Shown: positions 47,167-56,639, numbered from the stretch's first letter. The stretch is 64,000 bases of DNA from Pontixanthobacter rizhaonensis (GCF_012972675.1 NZ_JABCRE010000002.1:1415001-1479000); one strand, 5' to 3'. The notes: generated from the letters alone by a model not told the origin. Numbers and translations: made by a program.

Positions 47167-47781
47167 TTAACTCGCCAGCATATCCTCGATCTGTCCAAGG
47201 CGTTCTTTGCCGAAGAACATTTCACCGCTAGCCGTATCGGTGCTGACATAAAATGTCGGAATACCAAAGGCACCGCGCTCCACGGCGGCTTCGGTATTGT
47301 CCATCAAAGCTTGTTTGACCGCTGGATCCTGGGTTGTCATCAACAGTTCCGCCGCATCGAAACCGGCAGCAACCAATACCGGGCCAACCGCTTCCGGATC
47401 GGTCGGATCGACGCCATCATGCCAAATAGCTGGAAACAACGCGTCGAGCATTTTGAGCCGATCATCATTACCCACCGCGCATAGCAACCGTTGGAGCATC
47501 ACCGAGTTAAACGGGAATTTCGGGTTCATTTTCCAATCGGTAAAGCCATGTTTGGCAATGAACCGGTTCATTTCCAGCATGGCATATTCATTCTTGCCCT
47601 TCACCTCAGCATCGCGAATGAACGGCGGCGCGTTGCCGGTATGCTTGTGCATTCCGGCCAGAAAGACCGGTGTAATTTCAATCGCGGCGTCAGTCCGCTG
47701 GGCAATATCCTTGAGCGGGAAATACGCGAAATACGCGTTCGGGCTGACAAAATCGAAAATCAGTTCGACGGTTTTGGTCAT
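47167..47781 (-). CDS. DsbA-type 2-hydroxychromene-2-carboxylate isomerase family protein
   Basis: The 204-residue protein has a thioredoxin fold of the kappa-class GST kind, with the DFVSPNAYFAY signature where the Ser stands in place of the DsbA Cys. C-terminal AVERGAFGIPTFYV has the cis-Pro. Related enzymes isomerise 2-hydroxychromene-2-carboxylate in naphthalene breakdown or use glutathione. No aromatic-degradation genes are nearby, so the substrate is unknown. It lies 12 bp after metZ on the same strand. Confidence 0.9.
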   Translation of the reverse strand: MTKTVELIFDFVSPNAYFAYFPLKDIAQRTDAAIEITPVFLAGMHKHTGNAPPFIRDAEVKGKNEYAMLEMNRFIAKHGFTDWKMNPKFPFNSVMLQRLLCAVGNDDRLKMLDALFPAIWHDGVDPTDPEAVGPVLVAAGFDAAELLMTTQDPAVKQALMDNTEAAVERGAFGIPTFYVSTDTASGEMFFGKERLGQIEDMLAS

Positions 47782-47793
47782 ACTACTCTCTCC

Positions 47794-49011
47794 CTAAAGG
47801 CCGGCAGCTTTGAGCGCCTGGTCCATATCTTCGATCAAATCTTGCACATCTTCCAAGCCGACATTGATCCGCAGCATACCCTCGCTCACGCCCATTTCTT
47901 CGCGGGCTTCTGCGCTCATACCGGCATGGGTTGTGCTGGCGGGGTGGCACATCAGGCTGCGTGCATCGCCAATATTGTTGCTGATATCGATCAGCTTGAG
48001 CGCATCCAAAATGGCATGAGCTTGCGGGCGCCCATCAACGGTAAAGCTAAAAATCGGACCGCAGGCATCCATCTGCTTTTGCGCCAAAGCGTAAGACGGG
48101 TGGCTCGCCAAGCCGGGATGCATCATGGTGCCGCCAGCCGCGGCAATCCGTTCCTCCATAAATTGCCCCAGCTTTAGCGCGTTTTCGCTGTGCTTGTGAG
48201 CGCGCAGGGACAGAGTCTCCAGCCCCTTCAGCACCACCCAAGCGTTAAACGGCGCGCAATTGGGGCCGGTATTGCGCTGGAACGGCAGCAAGCTATCATT
48301 GATAAATTCTTCTGATCCGCACACCGCACCGGCCAGCACGCGGCCCTGCCCATCCATCAGCTTGGTGGCAGAATAGGCGACAACATCGGCGCCAAATTCC
48401 ATTGGCCGCTGCAAAGCCGGTGAACAAAATGCGTTATCGACCACGCTGGTAATGCCGTGAGCAGTGGCAAGACCGCAGACGTAATCCAAATCGACGATAT
48501 CCAGTGTCGGGTTGGCCGGGCTTTCAAAGAAGAACACTTTGGTGTTGGGGCGGATTGCCGCTTCCCATGCAGCGTTATCTGCACTGTCCACCACTGTGGT
48601 TTCAATGCCAAAGCGCGGTAGCAAATTATCGACCAGCCAACGGCAGGATCCAAAAGCGGCCCGTGCAGCCACACAGTGATCCCCAGCGGATAATTGGCAC
48701 AGCAAGGCCGCCGTCATCGCTGCCATCCCGCTCGCCTGAGCGCGGCAAGCCTGCGCCCCTTCCATCAGGGCAATCCGTTCTTCCAACATGGCCACAGTCG
48801 GGTTCTGAAGCCGGGAATAGGTCATGCCCTGCTCGTCACCCGCAAAGCGCGCAGCAACGGTTGCCGCATCATCATAGGTGTAGCCCGATGTCAGGAACAG
48901 CGCCTCGCTCGTTTCCCCGTGCTCGCTGCGCCACGTGCCGCCGCGCACAGCCTGCGTCGCAGGGCGCCACGATTGCGTGATAGAGCGATCAGTTCCGGTG
49001 GTCTTTTTCAT
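47794..49011 (-). CDS. metZ: O-succinylhomoserine sulfhydrylase-type PLP enzyme
   Basis: The 405-residue enzyme is of the Cys/Met metabolism PLP family. It has TYSRLQNPTVAMLEERIALMEG, and SATKLMDGQGRVLAG, where the Lys binds PLP. Ends such as SLGFEDVQDLI-like INVGLEDVQDLIEDMDQAL are typical. MetZ makes homocysteine from O-succinylhomoserine and sulfide. A cystathionine gamma-synthase role cannot be excluded from sequence alone. A SulP-type transporter in the area may supply sulfur, by inference. Confidence 0.85.
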   Translation of the reverse strand: MKKTTGTDRSITQSWRPATQAVRGGTWRSEHGETSEALFLTSGYTYDDAATVAARFAGDEQGMTYSRLQNPTVAMLEERIALMEGAQACRAQASGMAAMTAALLCQLSAGDHCVAARAAFGSCRWLVDNLLPRFGIETTVVDSADNAAWEAAIRPNTKVFFFESPANPTLDIVDLDYVCGLATAHGITSVVDNAFCSPALQRPMEFGADVVAYSATKLMDGQGRVLAGAVCGSEEFINDSLLPFQRNTGPNCAPFNAWVVLKGLETLSLRAHKHSENALKLGQFMEERIAAAGGTMMHPGLASHPSYALAQKQMDACGPIFSFTVDGRPQAHAILDALKLIDISNNIGDARSLMCHPASTTHAGMSAEAREEMGVSEGMLRINVGLEDVQDLIEDMDQALKAAGL

Positions 49012-49118
49012 GATTTGGTTTTCTGGGCCCTAAATTCAGTCGATGCGTTTAGTTTTGGAGGATGGTCGACGTTGCAATTCCGGCGATCTATCCTGCAGGC
49101 CGGTAATCGGCAAGCAAA

Positions 49119-49679
49119 CTAAAGTTCGCCAGCCGCAATCCCTGCATCGGCTATTTCGCTGCGCCCGACTGCGTCCATCATCAATGCGCCTTCTATAATG
49201 GTAAACATCCGCCGTGCCCCGCCCACCGGGTCAGGATCATCAATCGGCATATGCTGTTCCAGCCATCCCAAAAGCTGATCCATCATAGCCTGCGCGCTGG
49301 CACGATAATGTTCATTCCCGCCAGACGCCCCTGCGACCAATTCCCACCATAGCCGCATGAACGGAGCGAAAGGCGGAGTTCGCGTGGTCCGGACAACTTG
49401 AACGACCGTATCCTTACGCGATGCCGCCGGTTCTGACGGGAACACCGCATCAAGCGACTGCGCATATAGGTCAGCGAGATATTTCAAAAGCTCGGCAAGC
49501 AACGCGTCCTTGCTGCCAAAATGATACAGCAGCATTCGGTCGCTTGTTCCCGCAGCCTTAGCCAATGGCCGCAAGCTGACCCCCGCCAAGCCATGCTGCA
49601 ACACATGATCCGCGAGAAGCGGCAACAACATCTCACGCGACATCCGCTCTTTCACTGGCAATGTGTCTGGTTTCACCAT
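49119..49679 (-). CDS. TetR-family regulator
   Basis: The 186-residue protein has an N-terminal TetR HTH (about 14-60, LLPLLADHVLQHGLAGVSLRPLAKAAGTSDRMLLYHFGSKDALLAEL) and a helical ligand-binding C-terminus. It is divergent from a small membrane protein gene 72 bp away. The shared spacer holds repeated GTAGC-N4-GCTAC dyads, the likely operators, so it probably represses both itself and the membrane protein. Confidence 0.93.
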   Translation of the reverse strand: MVKPDTLPVKERMSREMLLPLLADHVLQHGLAGVSLRPLAKAAGTSDRMLLYHFGSKDALLAELLKYLADLYAQSLDAVFPSEPAASRKDTVVQVVRTTRTPPFAPFMRLWWELVAGASGGNEHYRASAQAMMDQLLGWLEQHMPIDDPDPVGGARRMFTIIEGALMMDAVGRSEIADAGIAAGEL

Positions 49680-49688
49680 TCAGCTATT

Positions 49689-49730
49689 GTAGCAGTCGCT
49701 ACATGATGCTACAAGTGTAGCAACTGCTAC
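49689..49730. promoter_or_regulatory. TetR operator: repeated GTAGC-N4-GCTAC dyads
   Basis: GTAGC-AGTC-GCTAC (49689-49702) and GTAGC-AACT-GCTAC (49717-49730) are two perfect dyads, with a further GCTAC-AAGT-GTAGC (49708-49721) between, so five alternating half-sites lie in 42 bp. They lie directly upstream of tetR and 21 bp upstream of the membrane protein start. Confidence 0.85.
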
Positions 49731-49751
49731 ATTCGAGTCGGGAGAATTGCT

Positions 49752-50156
49752 ATGACGATATTTCAAATGCTGGCGTTGGCCGGAGCTGTGGTGGCGGTGC
49801 CCGTCATTATCTACCTCGCAATGGCACAGAAGCTGTCTGAAAACGCTATCCTAGCCGCCTCGCTATCGGCTGGTTTCGGCGCATTTACTGCGGTTACTCT
49901 ATGGTCAGAGGGTATTGTGCCGCTGGTTGCCAATCACACGGTTAACCTATGGGGCGTTCAGGTCTGGTATGACCTACTGATCTCGGTCACGGTCGCGCTA
50001 TTCTTCATCATCCCGCGCGCGCGCAAGGTTGGTATGTCTATCCCGTTTTGGGTGATATTGGTCGGCAGCACGGCCAGCATCGCACTGCTGGCAATGATCG
50101 CCCGGCTATTTTGGTTGGAACACGCCTTAGCTGAAGACGCCGCCGACGCCGGATAA
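49752..50156 (+). CDS. small four-helix membrane protein under TetR control
   Basis: The 134-residue protein has four hydrophobic segments (about 3-24, 30-52, 76-96, 100-122) with short loops and an acidic end (LAEDAADAG). Resembles conserved sphingomonad membrane proteins, with no known motif. The ATG has CGGGAG upstream. It is divergent from the TetR gene and next to its operators, so it is probably the regulated target; efflux or membrane stress is a guess. Confidence 0.8.
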   Translation: MTIFQMLALAGAVVAVPVIIYLAMAQKLSENAILAASLSAGFGAFTAVTLWSEGIVPLVANHTVNLWGVQVWYDLLISVTVALFFIIPRARKVGMSIPFWVILVGSTASIALLAMIARLFWLEHALAEDAADAG

Positions 50157-50167
50157 GCCTCGCCTAT

Positions 50168-50371
50168 TTACGCAAGCTCGCGCTTTCTGGGATGAGGGAG
50201 CCGGTTTTCGGCACCATCGGCGCTCTCGTCAAACATCCGCCAGCCGTTGCGGTCGCGCAGCAATTCTGCGCTGCATCTCGTGCATGATGTGCGATTATTT
50301 CGCCCGTCATGCCACACGCGATTGCGATTTACACTGTGCCCTTTGGCAAGGCACATTACAGATTTTATCAC
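50168..50371 (-). CDS. small zinc-ribbon-like protein
   Basis: The 67-residue protein begins with GTG preceded by AAGGAG at 8-nt spacing, a good translation start. It has Cys7, His12 (CLAKGH) and a C-x2-C pair (Cys30 and Cys33, SCTRC), a Cys/His arrangement that suggests a zinc ribbon. The C-terminus is charged. Similar small proteins are common in sphingomonads, with no known function. It points towards the end of the membrane protein gene upstream. Confidence 0.65.
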   Translation of the reverse strand: MIKSVMCLAKGHSVNRNRVWHDGRNNRTSCTRCSAELLRDRNGWRMFDESADGAENRLPHPRKRELA

Positions 50372-50460
50372 CCCATCATCTCCTTCACACGACCCGTGAA
50401 GCCGATTTATGCGATTGTCTTACCGCTAACCCTGCGGACGTGATTGTACGTATTAGCCAA

Positions 50461-50491
50461 ATGTAAAAGATTCGTGGCAAAAATTTTACAT
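50461..50491. promoter_or_regulatory. ATGTAAAA-N15-TTTTACAT inverted repeat
   Basis: Perfect 8-bp arms, 50461-50468 and 50484-50491, in an AT-rich patch 56 bp before the PMT-like gene. Candidate operator; a hairpin terminator is less likely because no T run follows. Confidence 0.4.
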
Positions 50492-50546
50492 GTCTATGAT
50501 CTGGACACTCCTTGCTGAGATCCCCGCACCCGCCTAACCCTGCAGA

Positions 50547-51821
50547 ATGGTTGCTGCGCGTGAACCCGACTCTGATCCAATTCTATGGACCGTTCTGATT
50601 TGCCTTACTTTTTTGGCGCTTTCGGCCATCCGGCTCACAGTCCCTTCCGCCCCGTTTTTTGATGAAACGCATTATGTACCGGCAGCTCGCGCATTGCTCG
50701 ACAACGGAGAATGGCTGAACCGCGAGCACCCGATTTTGGGCAAACAGTTGCTGGCATTGGGCATATGGACGTTTGGTGACACGCCGATCGGTTGGCGATT
50801 CGCGCCTGTCATCTTTGGCACGCTCGCGCTGATGGCAATGATGCGGGCGATGTGGTTCGCCAGCCTCTCGCGCTTTGCCGCACTCGCATTTGGTGTGCTG
50901 ATCGCAACCGGCTTCATACTGTTCGTCCATACGCGGATCGCCATTCTGGACATCTTCATGGTCGCGTTTTTTGCCATTGTTTTGTGGCAATGCGCGGCCG
51001 CATTACGCCAACCGGAAACCGGCCGGTGGAGGTTGGCGATTGCCGGCATTGCGACCGGGCTGGCGATGGCTTCCAAATGGAATGTAGTCTTTCTGGCGAT
51101 GCTGCCCGGCCTCGCATTTTTTACGGTACGCCTTACCGCAGGCCGCAAACGATTACTGGTTAGTCGGCGCGGCATTCCGGTACCCGGCATATCTCTGCTA
51201 GAAGCCATGTTCTGGCTCGGTGTGCTGCCCTTGGTGATCTATTGGCTGACGTTCTGGCCCGCATATCTGGCCCCGGACAGACCACTGGAATTCGGCGGCT
51301 TCATCGCGCTGCATGCTGATATGATCGCCTTGCAGCAATCGGTTAAACAAGAGCATCCTTATCAAAGCAATTGGCCCGATTGGGTGCTGAATATCCGGGC
51401 TATCTGGTATCTGTATGAACCTGTTGATGGAACACAGCGGGGTATTGTCCTGATTGGCAATCCACTGACTATGCTGCTTGGCTTACCTGCGCTTGCATGG
51501 TGCGCTTGGCAGGGGTTCACCCAAAAGCGCTGGGATGCACTGGCCGTGGTGGTTCTCTATGCGGTCAGCATCGGCATGTGGATGATCGTCAACAAACCGA
51601 TCCAGTTCTATTATCACTATTTTCTGCCCAGCTGTTTCTTGCTCGCCGCATTGGCGTTGGCATTGGATGCGATGTGGCAACGCGGTATTCGCTGGATCCC
51701 GATCACGGTGCTGACCAGCAGCGCCGCGATGTTTGTCTATTTTTTCCCGATCGTAAGCGCCGCCCCGCTCAGTGATCCTGGTGCATTCCAACAATGGATG
51801 TGGCTTAGCAGCTGGCGTTAA
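50547..51821 (+). CDS. PMT-like membrane glycosyltransferase
   Basis: The 424-residue polytopic protein of the GT-C fold has the acidic catalytic-type motif FFDETHYVPAARALL in the first outer loop and NREHPILGKQLLALG. About 10 membrane segments follow. The family transfers mannose from polyprenyl-phosphate to protein or lipid. It converges on the GT2-GtrA gene with a 4-bp overlap of stops; together they look like a polyprenyl-phosphate sugar donor maker and a user. No SD is visible before the ATG. Confidence 0.88.
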   Translation: MVAAREPDSDPILWTVLICLTFLALSAIRLTVPSAPFFDETHYVPAARALLDNGEWLNREHPILGKQLLALGIWTFGDTPIGWRFAPVIFGTLALMAMMRAMWFASLSRFAALAFGVLIATGFILFVHTRIAILDIFMVAFFAIVLWQCAAALRQPETGRWRLAIAGIATGLAMASKWNVVFLAMLPGLAFFTVRLTAGRKRLLVSRRGIPVPGISLLEAMFWLGVLPLVIYWLTFWPAYLAPDRPLEFGGFIALHADMIALQQSVKQEHPYQSNWPDWVLNIRAIWYLYEPVDGTQRGIVLIGNPLTMLLGLPALAWCAWQGFTQKRWDALAVVVLYAVSIGMWMIVNKPIQFYYHYFLPSCFLLAALALALDAMWQRGIRWIPITVLTSSAAMFVYFFPIVSAAPLSDPGAFQQWMWLSSWR

Positions 51822-52903
51822 TACCGTCCCCAAACAAAGCGGCTCGACAGGGCATAATTCCATACTGCCCCGATAATGATACCCACCAACGCGGCCAATA
51901 GCCAATAGACACCCCGCGCCTCCAGCACGGTTGCGGCTGCTACATTGGCGAAGGCACCGATGGAGCAGGTGACGCAAAATCCCAACCACCCTTTGGCCAT
52001 AGAGGCAAACCCGATCAGCCTTTGGTCGCGATAAGTCAGTGCGTTGTTGAGCCAGAAGTTAAAACTCATCGCCGCGAAAGTTGCGCCTATACTCGCCCAC
52101 AGGAAATCGCTGCCTAACAGGCGGAACAGCAGCGCAAGCACGCTCATATGGACGACCACGCCGACCGCGCCGACTGTGCCAAACAATGCGAAACGCGTGG
52201 GAATTATCTGGCCGAAAAACCGATCATACAGGCCGGTAAGAAATTCAAACGCTATGACGCGGTCCAATTTACTTTGCCCGCTGCGGCGCTCGCCAAAGGT
52301 CAGCGGCAGCTCAGCCACTTTAAGCGTAGACGACGCGGCAAGTATATCCAGCAACAGTTTGAAACCAATACCGGATAATTTGGGGGCAAGTACCCTCAGC
52401 CGGTCCGTTTCCATCACAAAGAACCCGCTCATCGGGTCGGTAAGATCCATGCCGGTGATACGCCGCGCAATGCGGTTGGCCCAGCCTGAGGCCGCCAGCC
52501 GATCCTGGTTAGCCAGCCCGTCAGCCGCCGCCCCATCCATAAACCGTGACCCCACAGCGATATCTGCCTGCCCGGAACGGACGCGGTCGAGCATATGCGG
52601 CAACATAGCGGGATCATGCTGGTGATCGGCATCCATCAGCGCAACATAGGGCGCGGCGGTGGCACACATCCCTTCAATTGCAGCAGACGCCAGACCTTGC
52701 CGGCCAATACGGTGTAATATGCGGATACGGGGGTCGGCACGCGCCAGACGGCGCGCTTCGTCCGCAGTGCCATCAGTGCTATCATCATCAACGATTATCG
52801 CTTCCCAAGCGATATCGCCCAACGCTGCAGCAATACGGTCAATCAGCGGGGCCAGATTGTCACGCTCATTGAGCGTGGGCAGTATGATTGCAAGTTCGGG
52901 CAT
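51818..52903 (-). CDS. GT2 polyprenyl-phosphate glycosyltransferase fused to GtrA domain
   Basis: The 361-residue protein has an N-terminal GT-A type 2 glycosyltransferase (about 1-230): ELAIILPTLNERDNLAPLID, VDDDSTDGT and VALMDADHQHDPAML with the DxD-like site. A C-terminal GtrA domain (about 235-361) contains four membrane segments, LFGTVGAVGVVVHMSVLALLFRLLG. This arrangement loads a sugar (often mannose or glucose) on polyprenyl phosphate and may flip it. The ATG at 52903 gives the family start; a longer frame begins at 52945. Confidence 0.92.
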   Translation of the reverse strand: MPELAIILPTLNERDNLAPLIDRIAAALGDIAWEAIIVDDDSTDGTADEARRLARADPRIRILHRIGRQGLASAAIEGMCATAAPYVALMDADHQHDPAMLPHMLDRVRSGQADIAVGSRFMDGAAADGLANQDRLAASGWANRIARRITGMDLTDPMSGFFVMETDRLRVLAPKLSGIGFKLLLDILAASSTLKVAELPLTFGERRSGQSKLDRVIAFEFLTGLYDRFFGQIIPTRFALFGTVGAVGVVVHMSVLALLFRLLGSDFLWASIGATFAAMSFNFWLNNALTYRDQRLIGFASMAKGWLGFCVTCSIGAFANVAAATVLEARGVYWLLAALVGIIIGAVWNYALSSRFVWGRY

Positions 52904-52941
52904 CCCCGCCCTTATACGGGCCTGACCGCATCCGGCCAAAC

Positions 52942-54000
52942 TCACAAACGTGCGAGTACCGCATCCCCGATGGCAGATGTCCCCAGATCACCGCCCAAAT
53001 CACCGCCTCGGACGCCGTCCGCAAGCGCCGCCGAAACCGCATTCTCAATCCGCACGGCTTGCGCCTCGTTCCCGAAGGAATGCCTTAGCATCATCGCCGC
53101 AGACAATATCATTGCCATCGGGTTGGCAATGCCTTGCCCAGCAATATCCGGCGCGCTGCCATGGATCGGTTCATACAGGCCAAACGTGCCAAATTCGGTG
53201 GTCCGTTCGCCCAAAGATGCGCTGGCGAGCAGGCCGATAGAGCCAACACACATACTGGCAAGATCCGACAAGATATCGCCAAACAAATTGCCCGTCAGAA
53301 CGACATCAAATTGACCGGGATCTTTGACCATCTGCATCGCCGCATTATCGACATACATATGGCTGAGCGTGACATCAGGATATTCCGCCGCAACTTCGAT
53401 TACTACGTCGCGCCATAGCTGACTGGTTTCCAGTACGTTGGCTTTATCAACACTGCACAGTTTGGAACCGCGCTTGCGTGCCGCCTGAAAACCCGAATGG
53501 GCAATGCGGCGAACCTCGCTTTCGGAATAGGACATCATGTCCCATCCCTCGCGCTCCCCCTCAGGGGTTTCGCGCATACCTTTATCGCCGAAATACACGT
53601 CACCGTTTAGCTCGCGCACGATCAGCATATCAATCGAACGCGCAAGTTCAGGCTTCAAGCCCGACATATCTTCCAGCCCTGCAAAAACCGTCGCTGGCCG
53701 CAGGTTGGAGAACAAGCCAAGCTCTGCCCGCAAACCCAGCACGGCCTGCTCTGGCCGCAAATGCCGTTCCAGATTGTCGCACGTCGGATCTCCGACCGCG
53801 CCGAATAGCACCGCATCGGATGCACGCGCTATATCCAACGTCTCAGCAGGCAATGGATGGCCATGCCGGTGATAGGCTACGCCGCCCACATCACCTTCAA
53901 ACAATGTCAAACCGGGGAGGTCGACCGCCTCCAGCACGCGAACCGCTTCACGAGTGACTTCTTGTCCAATACCGTCGCCGGCAAACACTGCAATTTTCAT
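52942..54000 (-). CDS. leuB: 3-isopropylmalate dehydrogenase
   Basis: The 352-residue NAD-dependent enzyme of leucine synthesis has the signature [27 protein letters not shown] and [18 protein letters not shown]. It oxidises 3-isopropylmalate to 2-isopropyl-3-oxosuccinate and so to 2-oxoisocaproate. Length matches E. coli (363). It begins by 4-bp overlap with recO, which lies upstream, so the two are coupled. ilvE for the last leucine step lies about 4 kb away. Confidence 0.97.
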   Translation of the reverse strand: MKIAVFAGDGIGQEVTREAVRVLEAVDLPGLTLFEGDVGGVAYHRHGHPLPAETLDIARASDAVLFGAVGDPTCDNLERHLRPEQAVLGLRAELGLFSNLRPATVFAGLEDMSGLKPELARSIDMLIVRELNGDVYFGDKGMRETPEGEREGWDMMSYSESEVRRIAHSGFQAARKRGSKLCSVDKANVLETSQLWRDVVIEVAAEYPDVTLSHMYVDNAAMQMVKDPGQFDVVLTGNLFGDILSDLASMCVGSIGLLASASLGERTTEFGTFGLYEPIHGSAPDIAGQGIANPMAMILSAAMMLRHSFGNEAQAVRIENAVSAALADGVRGGDLGGDLGTSAIGDAVLARL

Positions 54001-54611
54001 GAATTCTCAGTCCCCGAAATTTTGGCAAGCCGCGTCCGCAGCAAGGTTCGGGCCGACATAACATCGCCATAGGTGCCAGCAAGCAAGTGTTTCTCTATCG
54101 GGGTAAACAATCGGTCGAAGGTCGCCATGGCATCGTCAAAACCCGACACTTGCGGCGCAGTCCCGCCGCCATATCCCAGATCGCGCAATAACAATATCTC
54201 ATAGGTTACCAGCGCACCAAGCCAGCCCCGCGCCGAGGGGGCACCGCAAATCGCATCCAGCACCGCTTTGAGCACCGTATATAATTCGGGATAGCTTTGC
54301 CGTTCGGGCAAAACCGAGGCGGTGAGTGATGTGAGCCAGTTGATCGCGGCAGCCGGTAGGGGTTCAGACAACCACGGCCCGCGGCTTTCCAGCAATTCCA
54401 ACCGGGCGAAAGGCAATTGGCTGTCCGACTTCGCGCGTAATTCCGCATCCACCAGATTTCCCGGTATCACAACAGGCCGCAAATGCCGGCCCCGCCCGCC
54501 AGCCACATATCCGGCCAACATGCCGTATTCTTCGGTTAAGATACGGGCGATGACCGCGGTTTCACCATGCGGCCGGGCCGACAGGAAAATACCCTGCGCG
54601 CGCGCATTCAT
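53997..54611 (-). CDS. recO: DNA repair protein RecO
   Basis: The 204-residue protein of the RecFOR pathway binds single-stranded DNA and helps RecA load. It has an N-terminal OB fold ([44 protein letters not shown]) and an alpha-helical rest. It is somewhat shorter than E. coli RecO (242), typical for alphaproteobacteria. It overlaps leuB by 4 bp. Confidence 0.92.
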   Translation of the reverse strand: MNARAQGIFLSARPHGETAVIARILTEEYGMLAGYVAGGRGRHLRPVVIPGNLVDAELRAKSDSQLPFARLELLESRGPWLSEPLPAAAINWLTSLTASVLPERQSYPELYTVLKAVLDAICGAPSARGWLGALVTYEILLLRDLGYGGGTAPQVSGFDDAMATFDRLFTPIEKHLLAGTYGDVMSARTLLRTRLAKISGTENS

Positions 54612-54751
54612 TTGGCAGCCTGAGCCCGTCCGTTCGGCCGGTCAGCAGTCTGCCACCTGCCCCCAGTGGCACCGCATGGAGCAATGGGTACATTACCAAG
54701 CTGCGCAAACCGGTTCTTGAAATGTTGTCCTGAAAACAGAACGGGCATGGT

Positions 54752-55000
54752 TTACTTAGCGAGCTTGGCTTCGATCGCATCCAAACGCGCAGACAATTTC
54801 TCGTTTTCCTCACGCGCTTTAGCAGCCATATCTTTTACTGCATCGAACTCGTCACGATCAACAAAGTCCATGCCGCCCATCGTTTCTTTGATCCGTTCAC
54901 GGGCGCTTTCGCGCGCTTCGCGAGTCATGCCCGCAAATGTGCCAGCGGCACCATTCATCAGTTTCACAAAATCGGCGATCATGGGGTTTTGGCTTTGCAT
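54752..55000 (-). CDS. UbiK family accessory factor (BMFP)
   Basis: The 82-residue protein begins MQSQNPMIADFVKLMNGAAGTFAGM and ends with a coiled coil with KAREENEKLSARLDAIEAKLAK, the typical UbiK/BMFP layout. UbiK helps ubiquinone biosynthesis in proteobacteria. The ATG at 55000 is chosen since the longer frame to 55102 has no homology. It lies between recO and the TspO gene. Confidence 0.88.
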   Translation of the reverse strand: MQSQNPMIADFVKLMNGAAGTFAGMTREARESARERIKETMGGMDFVDRDEFDAVKDMAAKAREENEKLSARLDAIEAKLAK

Positions 55001-55200
55001 GGATTCTATGTGGGTTCTTATGCGGTTTTTGTCCAGTCCCGCAGGCGATGCAGTGATCGTGGCGGATATGCTAAAAACCAAGTCGCGGCAGCCATAGGGC
55101 AAGGGGCCGCCCGCAACGAAGCGATCTTTGATCGTGAAAGTGAGGATAGCCTAAGGGAACGGAAGCGACCGCCGGCGCCTGAGGCTAAACCAAAAGCGCC

Positions 55201-55758
55201 CTAAATCTCGAAGCGCTGCATGGCTTGGGTCGGGTCTTGCCCGTCCGCATCGGGGTTCAGTTTCAGAAATTCGTAATTGAGCAGCGTCGCGAAACACACC
55301 CAAGCGAGATAGGGGATAAGCAACACTGCGGCGAGTTTCCTGACGCGGTAAAAAAGCGCCATCACCACCAGCAAAGTAACCACGATGGCAACCAGCGTAT
55401 ATAGCCCGAACGTCAATTGATAAGCACCGAAGAAAATCGGTGTCCACGACAGGTTGAGCGCGAAATGCAGCACGAAAACAACCAACGCTGCGGTTCGCCC
55501 GCGCGCACCCCACGCAGCGCAAATTAAAGCCGCGGCAAAGCCGATCATCACATATAAGATTGTCCAGACGATCCCGAACCATTTGGGTTCCGGATAGATA
55601 TCCGGCTTAATCAGGCTTTGAAACCAAATGCTGTCTGGTCCGCCGCCGAACTGACCCGCGAGAAAACCCAGCAACACACAGGACGGCACAGTCAGTAAAG
55701 CCCAGCGGAAGAAGCTGGCACGCAATTGCCCTTTGGAAGCCAAACCCGAATTACTCAT
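55201..55758 (-). CDS. TspO/MBR family protein
   Basis: The 185-residue protein has five membrane helices and the Trp-rich motifs of TspO: KPDIYPEPKWFGIVWTILYVMIG, FALNLSWTPIFFGAYQ and LIPYLAWVCFATLLNYEFLKLN. TspO binds porphyrins or related ligands and in phototrophs influences tetrapyrrole regulation. The substrate here is unknown. It has an N-terminal polar extension of about 17 residues. Confidence 0.94.
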   Translation of the reverse strand: MSNSGLASKGQLRASFFRWALLTVPSCVLLGFLAGQFGGGPDSIWFQSLIKPDIYPEPKWFGIVWTILYVMIGFAAALICAAWGARGRTAALVVFVLHFALNLSWTPIFFGAYQLTFGLYTLVAIVVTLLVVMALFYRVRKLAAVLLIPYLAWVCFATLLNYEFLKLNPDADGQDPTQAMQRFEI

Positions 55759-55901
55759 CTGAGGTCCTCAATTGATTCGCAGTGCGATTGTCTTGGCCCG
55801 TCAATGCGAATGCCGCAATGGCTGCACGGGCAGTAATCCGCATCCTGTCCCGCATTGAGTCAATCCGCGTGTCAATCCGGCAATCAACCCTGCTGGATTG
55901 C

Positions 55902-56639
55902 TCACCCGCGCACAGCGGAAATCAGGAATTCCACATTGCCTTCGGGGCCGGTGATCGGACTGCGGGTGATGCCATCAATGGCCCACCCCTCATTAGCGAG
56001 CCATTCCTGCACTTCATCGCACACCCGGCGGTGTAAAGCTTCGTCACGAATAACCCCGCCCTTCCCCACTTCCTCGCGGCGGACTTCAAATTGCGGCTTG
56101 ATGAGCGCGACCAACCGGCAATGCGCCGCAGCGAGTCTGAGCGGTACTTCCAATACTTTGCGTAAACTAATGAAGGATGCGTCACAGACCACCCAGCTAT
56201 AGGGGTGAGGGATCATATCAGGCGTCAAAATTCTTGCGCTGGTTTGCTCCAGCACAGTTACCCGGTCATCCTGCCGCAGCTTCCACGCCAGTTGATTGGT
56301 CCCGCTATCCACCGCGATCACGTGATCCGCACCGCCTTGCAGCAGCACGTCCGTAAATCCGCCGGTAGAGCTGCCCACATCCATTGCCGTGACGCCAGAG
56401 GGATCCAGACCATATTCTTCCAACGCATGGGCCAGTTTAATACCGCCCCGGCTGACCCACGGATGGTCGCGCCCGCGCACATCCAGCGGGGCATCTTCGG
56501 GCAATTGCTGCCCCGACTTGGAAAGTTTGGTTTCCCCGGAAAAAACCAGACCTGCCATCACCAACGCCTGTGCCCGGGTGCGGCTTTCCACAAGCCCCCG
56601 TTCCACCAGCATTTGATCAAGACGTCGCTTTTTTGCCAT
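55902..56639 (-). CDS. TlyA family RNA 2'-O-methyltransferase
   Basis: The 245-residue protein has an S4 RNA-binding domain (about 1-60, RLDQMLVERGLVESRTRAQALVMAGLVF) and an FtsJ-type methyltransferase domain with DVGSSTGGFTDVLLQGGAD as the SAM motif. TlyA enzymes methylate rRNA at a cytidine 2'-O and can affect capreomycin sensitivity. The name hemolysin A is historical. It begins 60 bp from the divergent lipoprotein gene. Confidence 0.92.
   Translation of the reverse strand: MAKKRRLDQMLVERGLVESRTRAQALVMAGLVFSGETKLSKSGQQLPEDAPLDVRGRDHPWVSRGGIKLAHALEEYGLDPSGVTAMDVGSSTGGFTDVLLQGGADHVIAVDSGTNQLAWKLRQDDRVTVLEQTSARILTPDMIPHPYSWVVCDASFISLRKVLEVPLRLAAAHCRLVALIKPQFEVRREEVGKGGVIRDEALHRRVCDEVQEWLANEGWAIDGITRSPITGPEGNVEFLISAVRG

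Noticed and set aside
54612-54751. A gene between recO and the UbiK gene
   Set aside because: Only 140 bp, no start with an SD; taken as ordinary spacer.
54989-55204. 71-codon plus-strand frame between the UbiK and TspO genes
   Set aside because: Its start overlaps the UbiK gene antisense and it has no SD; the acidic/proline end is not enough evidence.
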